Part shown: piece after piece, positions 24,384 to 32,356 of the stretch
Numbering within the stretch: the first letter of the stretch is position 1
How the letters are laid out: each line of letters starts with the position of its first letter
Assembly (NCBI RefSeq): GCF_018119395.1
Contig: NZ_JAGPWD010000007.1
Span: forward strand, 62,001-126,000
DNA length: 64,000 bases
Direction of reading: 5' to 3'
Source: Massilia sp. ZL223
GTDB taxonomy: Bacteria > Pseudomonadota > Gammaproteobacteria > Burkholderiales > Burkholderiaceae_D
Notes under the pieces: generated by a model
Told to the model about the DNA's origin: nothing
The model's input: the letters and a program-made list of their open reading frames with translations, nothing else
The model's database searches: none
Position numbers and translations under genes: made by a program

Positions 24384-27209
24384 TCAGCGCAGCAGCTTGA
24401 GGCCTGGCGGCAGGGCCTCGCCCAGCATGCGCGATTCGACCGCCTGGTCCAGCTCGACCACCTCGCGCACCATGGCCGACCAGGACGCGGGGGCGCCGCT
24501 GGACGCCAGCCGGCGCAGGACCTGTTCGCGTACCGGCTCGCCAATGTCGCGCGAGCGGTCGCTCGTCATGCGCGCGATATGGGCCGCCGCGAAGCCGGCC
24601 GGCTCCACCTTGCGCCAGTCGAGCTGCATCAGCCTGCCCAGCCATTGCTCGGCCACCTCCAGCGGCGCCACTTCGTGGGCGCTGGACTGGAAGGACTGGC
24701 GCGCGCCCACGCGGCCCAGCGCCCACAGGTAGCGGGCGTAGCGCGCGGTGGTCTTGGCGTCCAGCTTGGCGGCCGTGGGAATCGCCATGATCTGCTCCAG
24801 CAGCCATTCGCCGATCTCGGCCTTGTAGCTGGACGGGATGCGTTCCAGCGAGGCGCCCATGCGCAGCATGTCGTCCTCGCTGCCGTCCACCAGCGTGACC
24901 GGGCGGCGTCCGCGTTCGGATTCGTCGGCCTGCAGGTTGAAGGCGAAATCGTCGAGCAGGCGCAGCTGGGCTTCGGTATCCAGGCCGCCGGCCACGCGGC
25001 GCCACAGGGTCCACCATTCGGCGCGCACTTGGCTGTCCTTGTGGTACTGGACCCCGTTCTCGAACATGGCCCACAGCTCTTCCATGCGCCATTCGTCGAG
25101 CGCATGGCCGAAGCCGGGACGCAGGCAGTAGCCGGCCAGGTTCAGCCAGGCACGTTCGTGCTCGGCCGAGCGGCGCCGGCCCTTGGCGCGCGCCATCAGG
25201 GCGTCGAACAGGCGGCGCAGCAGCGGCGTGTCCCAGCGTTCGCGCGCGCCCAGCAGGTATTCGAGGCTGGCGCGCAGTTGGCGCACTTCCTTCGTATCGA
25301 CTTGCTTGGAACGTGCGCCGAACACGCGCTCGATCCTGTCGATGGCCGCGTCGAGCTGCGGAGGCATGATTTCCGATTCCGGCGTGGCGCCTTCCTCGTC
25401 GCCGCTGTCGCGCAGCTGGAAGGCAAGCTGCCAGCGCTGGCAGCTGCCATCCTCGGCGACGCAGTGCACGTCGAGCGAGCCGACTTCGCTCAGCGCGGTC
25501 ACCAGCTGCACGGGAATCTCGGCGCGCGCTGCCGCTCCGGGAGCGGCGCGCAGCACGGTGGAGATGGCGGGCAGGCGGACCACGTCCGAGGGATCGAGAT
25601 CGACCAGGTCGCCGGCCTGTGGTGGAGCAGCGTCGGCCACCGTGGAGACGAGGTGGAAGCGCACCGGGCGACCGACGCGCAGGCCGAAGCTGCGGCCTGC
25701 CAGCGGCACCTCGATGGCGGCCGGCGTCCCGCGCGGCAGCAGGCAGACGGCGCGCAGGCTGTCGCCTTTCGCTTCTCCGTCGAGCAGCAGGTAATAGCTG
25801 CGCGCCGCGCCGCTTTCGATGGCTGGCGCCAGGCCCTGGCGCGCCAGCGAGTAGGCGACGCCGCCGCGCGCCACGGCCACGTCCGGGTTCTCGTTGTGCA
25901 GCACGCGCAGGGGCGCGCCGCGCCAGCTGGCCAGCGTGCCGGCCAGCCTTTGCGCGAGCGCCGCGCCGCGGAATACGCCGCCGTTGAGGAGCAGGGTGTC
26001 CGGCACCGGCAAGCTGCCGTCGTCGGGCAGGCCGAGCGCTTCGCGCGCGGCGGGTGCGTGCTGGCGCAGGAAGCCCGCCAGGTGGCGCGTGATGGCCGGG
26101 TCGCTCGCGTAGGGCAGGCCGAATTCGACGATGCCGGCGCGTGCGCGCCTGGCTTCTTCCCGGGTTTCGTTCAGCGGCAAGAAGCCGTCGAGCACGATGC
26201 GCTCGATGTCGTCGCGGCGCAGGTCGGCCTTGCGGCTGCCGCCGATCAGGCGCGAGCCGGTGCCCAGCAAGGTCACCGTGACCGAGTCCGGCGCGTCAGG
26301 CGCCAGCAGTTGCTCTTTGGCTGCGCGGCAGCGTTCTGTGAGCTGGGCCAGGCGCGCCGCGGACAGGCGCGTGCGCGCTTCTCCGCTTTGCTCCGCCATG
26401 CGGTTTTCGATGAGATGGGCGAGCGCCAGGTCCATGTTGTCGCCGCCCAGGATCAGGTGGTTGCCCACGCCGATGCGCGTCAAGGTGGGGCTGGGCTCGC
26501 CGTCCTGCAGCTCCACCTTGACCAGGCTGAAGTCGGTGGTGCCGCCGCCGACGTCGGCCACCAGCACCAGGCGCGCGTCGCCCAGGTCTTGCGCCAGCGT
26601 GGTGCGGTGGCGGTACAGCCAGTCGTAGAGCGCGGCCTGTGGTTCCTCCAGCAGGCGCACCGTGGGCAGGCCGGCCAGCCTGGCCGCCTCCAGCGTCAGC
26701 GCGCGTGCGCCTTCGTCGAAGGATGCGGGGACAGTCAGGACAATTTGCTGCCGTTCGAGCGGCTGCTTGGGGAAGCGCGTGTTCCAGGCTGCGCGCAGGT
26801 GCGCGAGATAGCTGGCGCTGGCCGCCACCGGCGAGACCTTGGCGACATCGCTTTCCGCACCCCAGGGCAGGATGGGCGCCATGCGGTCCACGCCCGGATG
26901 CGAGAGCCAGCTCTTGGCGCTGGCCACCAGGCGTCCCGGCGTGGCGGCGCCGAGCACGCGCGCCAGTCTTCCCAACGCTACCTGGGCGACGCCGGCCGGA
27001 TCGTCCTGCGTCCAAGGCAGTTGCAGCTCGCCCGGTGCGAGTTCGTCATCCAGTGGGTGATAACGCATCGATGGCAGCAGCGGCGCGCCGGCGACTTCGC
27101 CGGGCGCGACCAGCTGAGCTATGGAGAACAGCTCGATGTTCCCGGCCTTGCCGCTATAGGCCAGCACCGTGTTGGTGGTGCCGAGGTCGATGCCGACGAG
27201 GTAGGTCAC
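24384..27209 (-). CDS. Hsp70-family protein with long C-terminal DUF3731-type region
   Basis: 941 residues. The N-terminal 400 residues form a DnaK-like ATPase: phosphate loop VGIDLGTTNTVLAYSG, VTVPASFDEGARALTLEAARLAG, LLEEPQAALYDW, VADVGGGTTDFSLVKV and LLNGGVFRG. Instead of a canonical substrate-binding lid it has a long helical C-terminus (about 600-941) typical of the DUF3731 Hsp70 relatives, with GCR-like FGARSKQVDTKEVRQLRASL and RPVTLVDGSEDDMLRMGASLE. The start overlaps the preceding Hsp70 gene by 4 bp (ATGA). It lacks a nearby dnaJ or grpE. Function in protein quality control is inferred. Confidence 0.9.
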   Translation of the reverse strand: MTYLVGIDLGTTNTVLAYSGKAGNIELFSIAQLVAPGEVAGAPLLPSMRYHPLDDELAPGELQLPWTQDDPAGVAQVALGRLARVLGAATPGRLVASAKSWLSHPGVDRMAPILPWGAESDVAKVSPVAASASYLAHLRAAWNTRFPKQPLERQQIVLTVPASFDEGARALTLEAARLAGLPTVRLLEEPQAALYDWLYRHRTTLAQDLGDARLVLVADVGGGTTDFSLVKVELQDGEPSPTLTRIGVGNHLILGGDNMDLALAHLIENRMAEQSGEARTRLSAARLAQLTERCRAAKEQLLAPDAPDSVTVTLLGTGSRLIGGSRKADLRRDDIERIVLDGFLPLNETREEARRARAGIVEFGLPYASDPAITRHLAGFLRQHAPAAREALGLPDDGSLPVPDTLLLNGGVFRGAALAQRLAGTLASWRGAPLRVLHNENPDVAVARGGVAYSLARQGLAPAIESGAARSYYLLLDGEAKGDSLRAVCLLPRGTPAAIEVPLAGRSFGLRVGRPVRFHLVSTVADAAPPQAGDLVDLDPSDVVRLPAISTVLRAAPGAAARAEIPVQLVTALSEVGSLDVHCVAEDGSCQRWQLAFQLRDSGDEEGATPESEIMPPQLDAAIDRIERVFGARSKQVDTKEVRQLRASLEYLLGARERWDTPLLRRLFDALMARAKGRRRSAEHERAWLNLAGYCLRPGFGHALDEWRMEELWAMFENGVQYHKDSQVRAEWWTLWRRVAGGLDTEAQLRLLDDFAFNLQADESERGRRPVTLVDGSEDDMLRMGASLERIPSSYKAEIGEWLLEQIMAIPTAAKLDAKTTARYARYLWALGRVGARQSFQSSAHEVAPLEVAEQWLGRLMQLDWRKVEPAGFAAAHIARMTSDRSRDIGEPVREQVLRRLASSGAPASWSAMVREVVELDQAVESRMLGEALPPGLKLLR

Positions 27210-29071
27210 GTTCCTTCAGGACCGGTGCGGACGTCGAACTCCACCTTCCAGCGCTGGCCGTCGCGCGAGACGGCGGCCAGTTCCAGGGTGCCGGTGTCCG
27301 TGGCCAGCGCATGCAGCTTGACCTGCACCACGTCGCCTGGCACGCGGCCTTCCGCCGGCAGGGTGGCCTGGATCTCGTTCAGCTCCTGCAGCTCGTCCGG
27401 GCCCCAGAATTCCAGCACTTCGCCGATGCGGTCCTGGCGGCGCGTGGTCGAGCCGAAGAAGCGGAAGTGCACCGGCTCGCCGACCACCAGGCCGAATTCC
27501 TGGCCCGGCAGTTCGAGTTCGCTGCCTTCTTCCATGCCGAAGGGCGCCACGCACAGCGCCTCGATCGGCGGCTCCATGCCGGGGATGGCCGGCATCGAGG
27601 ATTCCACGCCGACGTAGTAGGAACGCGCCGTGCCGCCGCGGATGCGCACGCCGCCGCCGCGCCGCGCGTAGCTGTAATAGGCCGCGCCGCGCGCGACCGC
27701 CAGGTCCAGGTCCGCGCCTTCCAGCATGCGCGCCGGCTGCGCGCCTTCCAGGTACAGCCAGTCGTTGATGGTGTCCATCACGCGCTGGGCCAGGATGTTC
27801 GACTTGAACACGCCGCCGTTGAACAGCACCGCGCTCGGGTGGAGGAAGCTGTGCTCGGCATTGACGCGGCCGCTGAAGCCTTCCAGTTCGGCGGTGGCGC
27901 CGGCCTGGCGCGCCAGGAAGGCGGCCAGGTGGCGGGTGATCGCCGCATCCTGCGCATAGGGCAAGCCAATCTGGGTGAGACCTGCACGTGCGCGCGTCGC
28001 CGGACGTGCGGACGCTTCGACGCGCGGGAAGAAGCCGTCGGTGATGAAGGTGGTGACTTCCTCGCGCGTGAGTTCGGTGCGGATCGAGCCGCCGATGAGC
28101 TTGGAGCCGCGGCTCGGCACGACGATGGGCCAGGTGGTGGCGTTGGCGTCGGCCAGCAGGGCTTCCTTGGCGCTGCGGCAGCCGTAGGTGAGGGCGCGCA
28201 TCTGCCAGGCGTCGAGCTGGGTGCCGTTGGCGGAGAGCTTGCGCGCCACCAGGTGGGCCAGGGCCAGGTCCATGTTGTCGCCGCCCAGCAGGATATGGTC
28301 GCCCACGGCCACGCGGTGCGGTTCCAGCTTGCCGTCGCGCTCGAGGATGGCGATCAGGGAGAAGTCGCTGGTGCCGCCGCCGACGTCGACCACCAGGATG
28401 ATGTCGCCCGGCTGTACCTGCTTGCGCCAGCGGCCGCCGCTGCCCTGGATCCAGCTGTACAGGGCCGCCTGCGGCTCTTCCAGCAGGGTGGGCGCGAAGC
28501 CGGCCTGGCGGGCCGCCTCGGCGGTCAGCTCGCGCGCGGCCGGATCGAAGGAGGCCGGGATGGTGACGGTGACCGATTGCTGCTCGAAAGGCGCTTCCGG
28601 ATGCGCCGCGTTCCAGGCCTGGCGCAGGTGCTGCAGGTAGCGGGTGGAGGCCGCCAAGGGAGAGACGCGCTCGACTTCTTCCGGCGCGTCGTGCGGCAGG
28701 ATGGCGGCGCGGCGGTCCACGCCGGGATGGCACAGCCAGCTCTTGGCCGAGGACACCAGGCGGATCGGCGTGGTGGCGCCGCGGCTGCGCGCAAATTCAC
28801 CTGCAATCGCACCGGAAGCCTCGCCGCCCGTACTCCAGGGCAGGGCCAGCTCGCCCGGCGCCAGTTCGTCCGGGTGCGGCAGGTAGAGGAAGGAAGGCAG
28901 CAGCGGCAGCGCTTCGACCGTGCCGGGCGCGGTCAGCTGCGGGACGGGCAGGACGCCGTCCGCGGTCTTCTCGCCGTCGCTGGCCTGCAGGTCGACATAG
29001 GACAGGGCGCTGTGGGTGGTGCCCAGGTCGATGCCGATGGCATAACGCGCATCTTCGTTCGATTGGCTCAC
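27206..29071 (-). CDS. Hsp70-family chaperone-like protein
   Basis: 621 residues, the length of DnaK, with the full nucleotide-binding set: IGIDLGTTHSALSYVDL, VTIPASFDPAARELTAEAARQAG, LLEEPQAALYSW, LVVDVGGGTSDFSLIAIL, GGDNMDLALAHLV and LFNGGVFKSN. The C-terminal beta-domain is shorter and divergent from DnaK (PFGMEEGSELELPGQEFGLVVGEPVHF). It shares 4-bp ATGA overlaps with the DUF2760 gene upstream and the larger Hsp70 downstream, so the three are made together. The two Hsp70s are clear paralogs. No co-chaperone gene is adjacent. Confidence 0.9.
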   Translation of the reverse strand: MSQSNEDARYAIGIDLGTTHSALSYVDLQASDGEKTADGVLPVPQLTAPGTVEALPLLPSFLYLPHPDELAPGELALPWSTGGEASGAIAGEFARSRGATTPIRLVSSAKSWLCHPGVDRRAAILPHDAPEEVERVSPLAASTRYLQHLRQAWNAAHPEAPFEQQSVTVTIPASFDPAARELTAEAARQAGFAPTLLEEPQAALYSWIQGSGGRWRKQVQPGDIILVVDVGGGTSDFSLIAILERDGKLEPHRVAVGDHILLGGDNMDLALAHLVARKLSANGTQLDAWQMRALTYGCRSAKEALLADANATTWPIVVPSRGSKLIGGSIRTELTREEVTTFITDGFFPRVEASARPATRARAGLTQIGLPYAQDAAITRHLAAFLARQAGATAELEGFSGRVNAEHSFLHPSAVLFNGGVFKSNILAQRVMDTINDWLYLEGAQPARMLEGADLDLAVARGAAYYSYARRGGGVRIRGGTARSYYVGVESSMPAIPGMEPPIEALCVAPFGMEEGSELELPGQEFGLVVGEPVHFRFFGSTTRRQDRIGEVLEFWGPDELQELNEIQATLPAEGRVPGDVVQVKLHALATDTGTLELAAVSRDGQRWKVEFDVRTGPEGT

Positions 29072-29637
29072 AGTTCCACCTCCGCCGGCGCCAGCACGCG
29101 CGCGTCGTGCTTCTCGGCCAGTTGCGGCAGGGTGACCTTGGACGCGCGCCAGCCGCGGTGGCTCAGGGTACCCTTGAACGGGGCCTGCCCGACCACGTTG
29201 CCGGTCAGGCGCACACTGGCGGCGTCGAAGCCTTCTTCCAGGGTGATGCGGGCGCCTTCGTTCTCGTTGCGTACCGGTTCGATGGTGAAGTGCTCGCGCA
29301 GCACGCGCGCGCAGCCTTCGTGCACCACGCGGGCGGCGGCGCCGATGTCGGCGTCGGAATAGGCGCTCAGGTTTTCCTGGGTAAAGTCGATCAGGCGGGC
29401 TTCGCGCTGGAACAGACTCAACAGTTGCAGGGCGGAATCCGGCGTCGGAGCGCGCAGAGGGGCAGGCGCTGGAGCGGGAGCCGGGGCTGGCGCCACAGGA
29501 GCTGGTGCGGCCACCGGGCCGACGCTGTCATCGCGCACGCGCGCGGCGAACTCGGCATCGCCGAGCGACTTGAAGAAGGCGCCGAAGGCGATCGAAATCC
29601 TGCTCCAGAAGGAGGGCAAATTGGTCGGTGTGGTCAT
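29068..29637 (-). CDS. DUF2760 protein, first gene of the Hsp70 operon
   Basis: 189 residues. The N-terminus FWSRISIAFGAFFKSLGDAEFAARV is the DUF2760 signature; an Ala/Pro linker at about 45-70 is followed by the conserved core (ALQLLSLFQREARLIDFTQE, YSDADIGAAARVVHEGCARVL, EHFTIEPVRNENEGARITLEEGFD). The C-terminus GTLSHRGWRASKVTLPQL is also typical. The stop overlaps the Hsp70 start. DUF2760 is regularly found with this Hsp70 pair; it may act as adaptor or substrate-recruitment factor, which is inference. Confidence 0.87.
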   Translation of the reverse strand: MTTPTNLPSFWSRISIAFGAFFKSLGDAEFAARVRDDSVGPVAAPAPVAPAPAPAPAPAPLRAPTPDSALQLLSLFQREARLIDFTQENLSAYSDADIGAAARVVHEGCARVLREHFTIEPVRNENEGARITLEEGFDAASVRLTGNVVGQAPFKGTLSHRGWRASKVTLPQLAEKHDARVLAPAEVEL

Positions 29638-29751
29638 TTCTTGCTTTTGGTAAGTAGGTGTTGCACCGCTAGAGCGTGTCAGGCGGCGTCGGGATCGAAG
29701 TCCGGAAACGCGCCATGATACCAGTTAGCGCGTGTCCGACGCGCCGCCCCT

Positions 29752-30174
29752 TCACTCTGTGGGAGTGCGGGCTCCGCTGAGCAAGGCGGCGGCATAGACG
29801 CCGAAATCGTCCAGTCCGCGCTTGATGATGGTCACCAGCGCGGGCAGGGGCGCTTGCTGGTAATCCCATTCGGCGCGGCAGAATTCGCCGGTGCGCTTGA
29901 GGTCTTCGGCCAGGGTGGCCTCGATCCAGCCATGTTCGGCCAGCAGGGTGATGACTTCGCGCTCGTCCTGCGGCAGGCCGAGGCGGGCATTGCCGATCAC
30001 ATAGTCGCCCATCTCGATCGCCGCTTCCCAGGCGCGGATCACGTTGAGCGTGGCCGCGTCCTGGCGCGTGATGTCTTCGGTAAAGGTGGCCGGTTCCTTC
30101 GCATACTCTTCGCGGGCGCGGCGGCAGCAGCGTTCGATGGTGCCGGCCTTGCTGACCAGAATGTCGTCGTCCAT
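29752..30174 (-). CDS. HepT-like (DUF86) protein with lost RNase motif, no MntA partner
   Basis: 140 residues from ATG 30174, chosen for its GGAGG site 5 bp upstream. The helical HepT fold is clear: ILVSKAGTIERCCRRAREEY, FTEDITRQDAATLNVIRAWE, AAIEMGDYVIGNARLGLPQD and ALVTIIKRGLDDFGVYAAAL. HepT toxins carry an Arg-x4-6-His motif (usually FRN...VH-Y) just before the last helix. Here residues 94-105 read TGEFCRAEWDYQ: the Arg-Asn is replaced by Cys-Arg and the His is absent, while DYQ is kept. No nucleotidyltransferase antitoxin (MntA) gene is adjacent. It is probably a domesticated or inactive HepT homolog. Confidence 0.82.
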   Translation of the reverse strand: MDDDILVSKAGTIERCCRRAREEYAKEPATFTEDITRQDAATLNVIRAWEAAIEMGDYVIGNARLGLPQDEREVITLLAEHGWIEATLAEDLKRTGEFCRAEWDYQQAPLPALVTIIKRGLDDFGVYAAALLSGARTPTE

Positions 30175-30194
30175 TACCGCCTCCATTTCCATTG

Positions 30195-31433
30195 TCAGAT
30201 CAGGAAGAACAGCGCCGCCACGCAGGTGGGCAGCAGCGCGCCCAGGAACAGGCCCACGGCCCCGATCGATCCGTGGGCGAAACCCTGGCGCACCAGGGCG
30301 GCGCCGGCCGGGTTGGGCGCGTTGGCGATGACGGTCAGGCCGCCGCCGCACACGGCGCCCGCCACCAGCATGTACTTGGCATGGTCGCTCAGGCCGGTGA
30401 TCAGGGAACCCAGGTAGGTCAAGGCTGCATTGTCCGTGATTGCGGTCAGGCCGAGCGCACCGAAGAAGATGGCGGTCGGGCCCAGGCTCGACACCAGGGG
30501 CTGCAGCCACCATTGCTGCATGCCGCCCAGCACCACCAGGCCGGCCAGGAAAAAGCCCACCAGCAGGCCTTCCTTCAGGATCAGCGGATCCTGGTGGCGC
30601 TGGTAGGCCGTGGTGAAGCCGAGGAAGAGCAGGAACAGGCCGATGAACAGCACCGGATGGTGGGCCAGCAGCACCACCAGCGCCAGGAAGGCGATGTGGA
30701 TCATCGATACCGCCAGCGGCGCGGCTTCGGTGCTGGCGGCTTCCTGTGGGGCCAGGTGGCGGCGCAGCAGCAGGGTGGCCACGGTGGCGTTGATGGCCAC
30801 CGCCAGCGCGGTGCGCCAGCCGAAGTGGGTGAGCATGAAGACGCTGTCCCAGCCCCAGGTGCCGGCCACCATCAGCACCGGCGGCGCGGCGTAGGAGGTG
30901 AGGGTGCCGCCGATGGACACGTTCACGAACAGCACGCCGAGGGCGGCGTACTTGCCCCATTCCGGCATGCCGGGACGGAACACGATGGGGGCCAGGGTGA
31001 GGGCGGCCAGGGTCATCGCGGCCGGCTCGGTGATCAGGGAACCGGCCAGCGGCACCAGCGCCAGGCCCAGCCAGCACAGCGCCACCTCGGTGCGCACCGG
31101 GGCCAGGCGCGCCAGCAGGCCGAGCAGGGCGCGCACGGCGTCCAGCACCGGGCGCGAGGCCGCGATCACCATGACCACGAACACGAACAGCGGCTCGGTG
31201 TACTGGCGCGACTCCACATAGCCGATGGCCGCGGCGCCTCCGCCCATCAGGGCCATCACGGCGATCAGGACGAAGGCCCAGAAGCCGAACACCACCTCGA
31301 CCTCGCCCAGCAGGTGGAACAGGCCGGCATGGCGCGGATAGCGGTGGGCCAGGGCGTGGAAGGCCTTGGTGGAGAAGGTGTGGACCAGGGCAAGGGCGAA
31401 CAGGACGGCGCCGACGAGATCGACAGGATTCAA
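30195..31433 (-). CDS. Putative Na+/H+ antiporter (Na_H_antiport_3 family)
   Basis: 412 residues, about 11 membrane helices. Matches the putative Na+/H+ antiporter family related to NhaD/ion transporters: ALVHTFSTKAFHALAHRYPRH and LLGEVEVVFGFWAFVL at the N-terminus, SLITEPAAMTLAALTLAPIV, NVSIGGTLTSYAAPPVLMVAGTWGW, GFTTAYQRHQDPLILKEGLL, ALGLTAITDNAALTYLGSLI and VIANAPNPAGAALVRQGF. Conserved Glu, Asp and Thr residues in the ITEPA and ITDNAALT re-entrant segments fit cation exchange. It is 20 bp upstream of the HepT-like gene on the same strand. Transported ion inferred from family. Confidence 0.85.
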   Translation of the reverse strand: MNPVDLVGAVLFALALVHTFSTKAFHALAHRYPRHAGLFHLLGEVEVVFGFWAFVLIAVMALMGGGAAAIGYVESRQYTEPLFVFVVMVIAASRPVLDAVRALLGLLARLAPVRTEVALCWLGLALVPLAGSLITEPAAMTLAALTLAPIVFRPGMPEWGKYAALGVLFVNVSIGGTLTSYAAPPVLMVAGTWGWDSVFMLTHFGWRTALAVAINATVATLLLRRHLAPQEAASTEAAPLAVSMIHIAFLALVVLLAHHPVLFIGLFLLFLGFTTAYQRHQDPLILKEGLLVGFFLAGLVVLGGMQQWWLQPLVSSLGPTAIFFGALGLTAITDNAALTYLGSLITGLSDHAKYMLVAGAVCGGGLTVIANAPNPAGAALVRQGFAHGSIGAVGLFLGALLPTCVAALFFLI

Positions 31434-31611
31434 GGGCGGCCTCCCGGCAGACGGAGCAGTGAAGTCATTGCTGAAGCGGAAATAGATGAGCCCGCATTAT
31501 TTCATCTTTTGCCTTGATGCTGGGCTGGCGCGAGTTTAAGTTTTATCAATACCAAATACCCAACTGGTATGTTCAAAATGAATATACCTTGCCAAACTCC
31601 GGCTCAGATAG

Positions 31612-31631
31612 TACTGTATATTTATACAGTA
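31612..31631 (+). promoter_or_regulatory. LexA (SOS) box upstream of imuA
   Basis: TACTGTATATTTATACAGTA contains CTGT-N8-ACAG with almost complete dyad symmetry. It lies 17 bp before the imuA start and is embedded in an unusually AT-rich stretch (31534-31650). It differs by one base from the box before dnaE2 at 59158. Confidence 0.95.
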
Positions 31632-31648
31632 TTTCTACCAGCACAACT

Positions 31649-32356
31649 ATGCTAACAACCAACACCAATGTTGCGCCGGAGGCTTTGCACCCTTCGCTGT
31701 GGCTGGCGTCGCAGCTGGCGCATGCCGGCACCCGCTGCGTCGACACCGGCCACGCGGCCCTGTCGTCCCAGCTGCCCGGCGGAGGCTGGCCCACCGGCAC
31801 CCTGACCGACCTGATGCTGCAGCAGCCCGGCATCGGCGAAATGCGCCTGCTGCAGCCCGCGCTGGCGCAGTGCGCCGCACGCCGCATCGTGCTGCTGCAG
31901 CCGCCCCATCCGCCCCAGGCGCTGGCGCTGGCCGCGCTCGGCCTGGACCCAGCACACCTGCTGTGGCTGCGCAGCAGCCGCACGGCGGATGCGCTGTGGG
32001 CGGCGGAACAGGTGCTGCGCAGCGGCAGTTGCGGGGCGCTGCTGTTCTGGACCAATCACGTGCGCAGCGACAGCCTGCGCCGCCTGCATCTGGCGGCGCA
32101 GGCCGGCGAGACCCTGTTTTTCATGCTCCGTCCGCTGGCCGCGGCGCAGGACGCATCGCCCGCGCCACTGCGTCTTGCCCTGCGGCCGGCGGCGGGCGGC
32201 ATGCACATCGACTTTCTCAAACGCCGGGGACCGCAGCGCGACGCGCCGCTGTTCCTTCCCTTGACTCCTTCTCTTCTCCAACGTCATGCGTCTCTGGATC
32301 GGCCTGTATTTGCCCCAGCTACCGCTCGAGGTCTTCAGCCCGAACTGGTCCAGTGA
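31649..32356 (+). CDS. imuA: Translesion-synthesis-associated protein ImuA
   Basis: 235 residues from ATG 31649; in-frame starts further upstream would translate the SOS box itself. ImuA is a RecA-like protein of the SOS mutasome: LPGGGWPTGTLTDLMLQQPGIGEMRLL replaces the Walker region of SulA/RecA-like proteins, and RIVLLQPPHPPQALALAALGLDP, GALLFWTNHVRSDSLRRLHLAA and RGPQRDAPLFLPL are typical. It works with ImuB and DnaE2 in damage-induced mutagenesis. The coding region runs 71 bp into imuB, so its last 20 or so residues are encoded in overlap. Controlled by the LexA box. Confidence 0.9.
   Translation: MLTTNTNVAPEALHPSLWLASQLAHAGTRCVDTGHAALSSQLPGGGWPTGTLTDLMLQQPGIGEMRLLQPALAQCAARRIVLLQPPHPPQALALAALGLDPAHLLWLRSSRTADALWAAEQVLRSGSCGALLFWTNHVRSDSLRRLHLAAQAGETLFFMLRPLAAAQDASPAPLRLALRPAAGGMHIDFLKRRGPQRDAPLFLPLTPSLLQRHASLDRPVFAPATARGLQPELVQ

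Noticed and set aside
24579..27617. A 1012-codon open frame antisense to the Hsp70 genes
   Set aside because: No recognisable domain and composition of an antisense shadow; the opposite strand encodes clear Hsp70 motifs.
29752..31077. A long minus-strand frame joining the antiporter region to the HepT-like gene
   Set aside because: The upstream part is a shadow of the antiporter; the GGAGG site and conserved HepT start place the gene at 30174.
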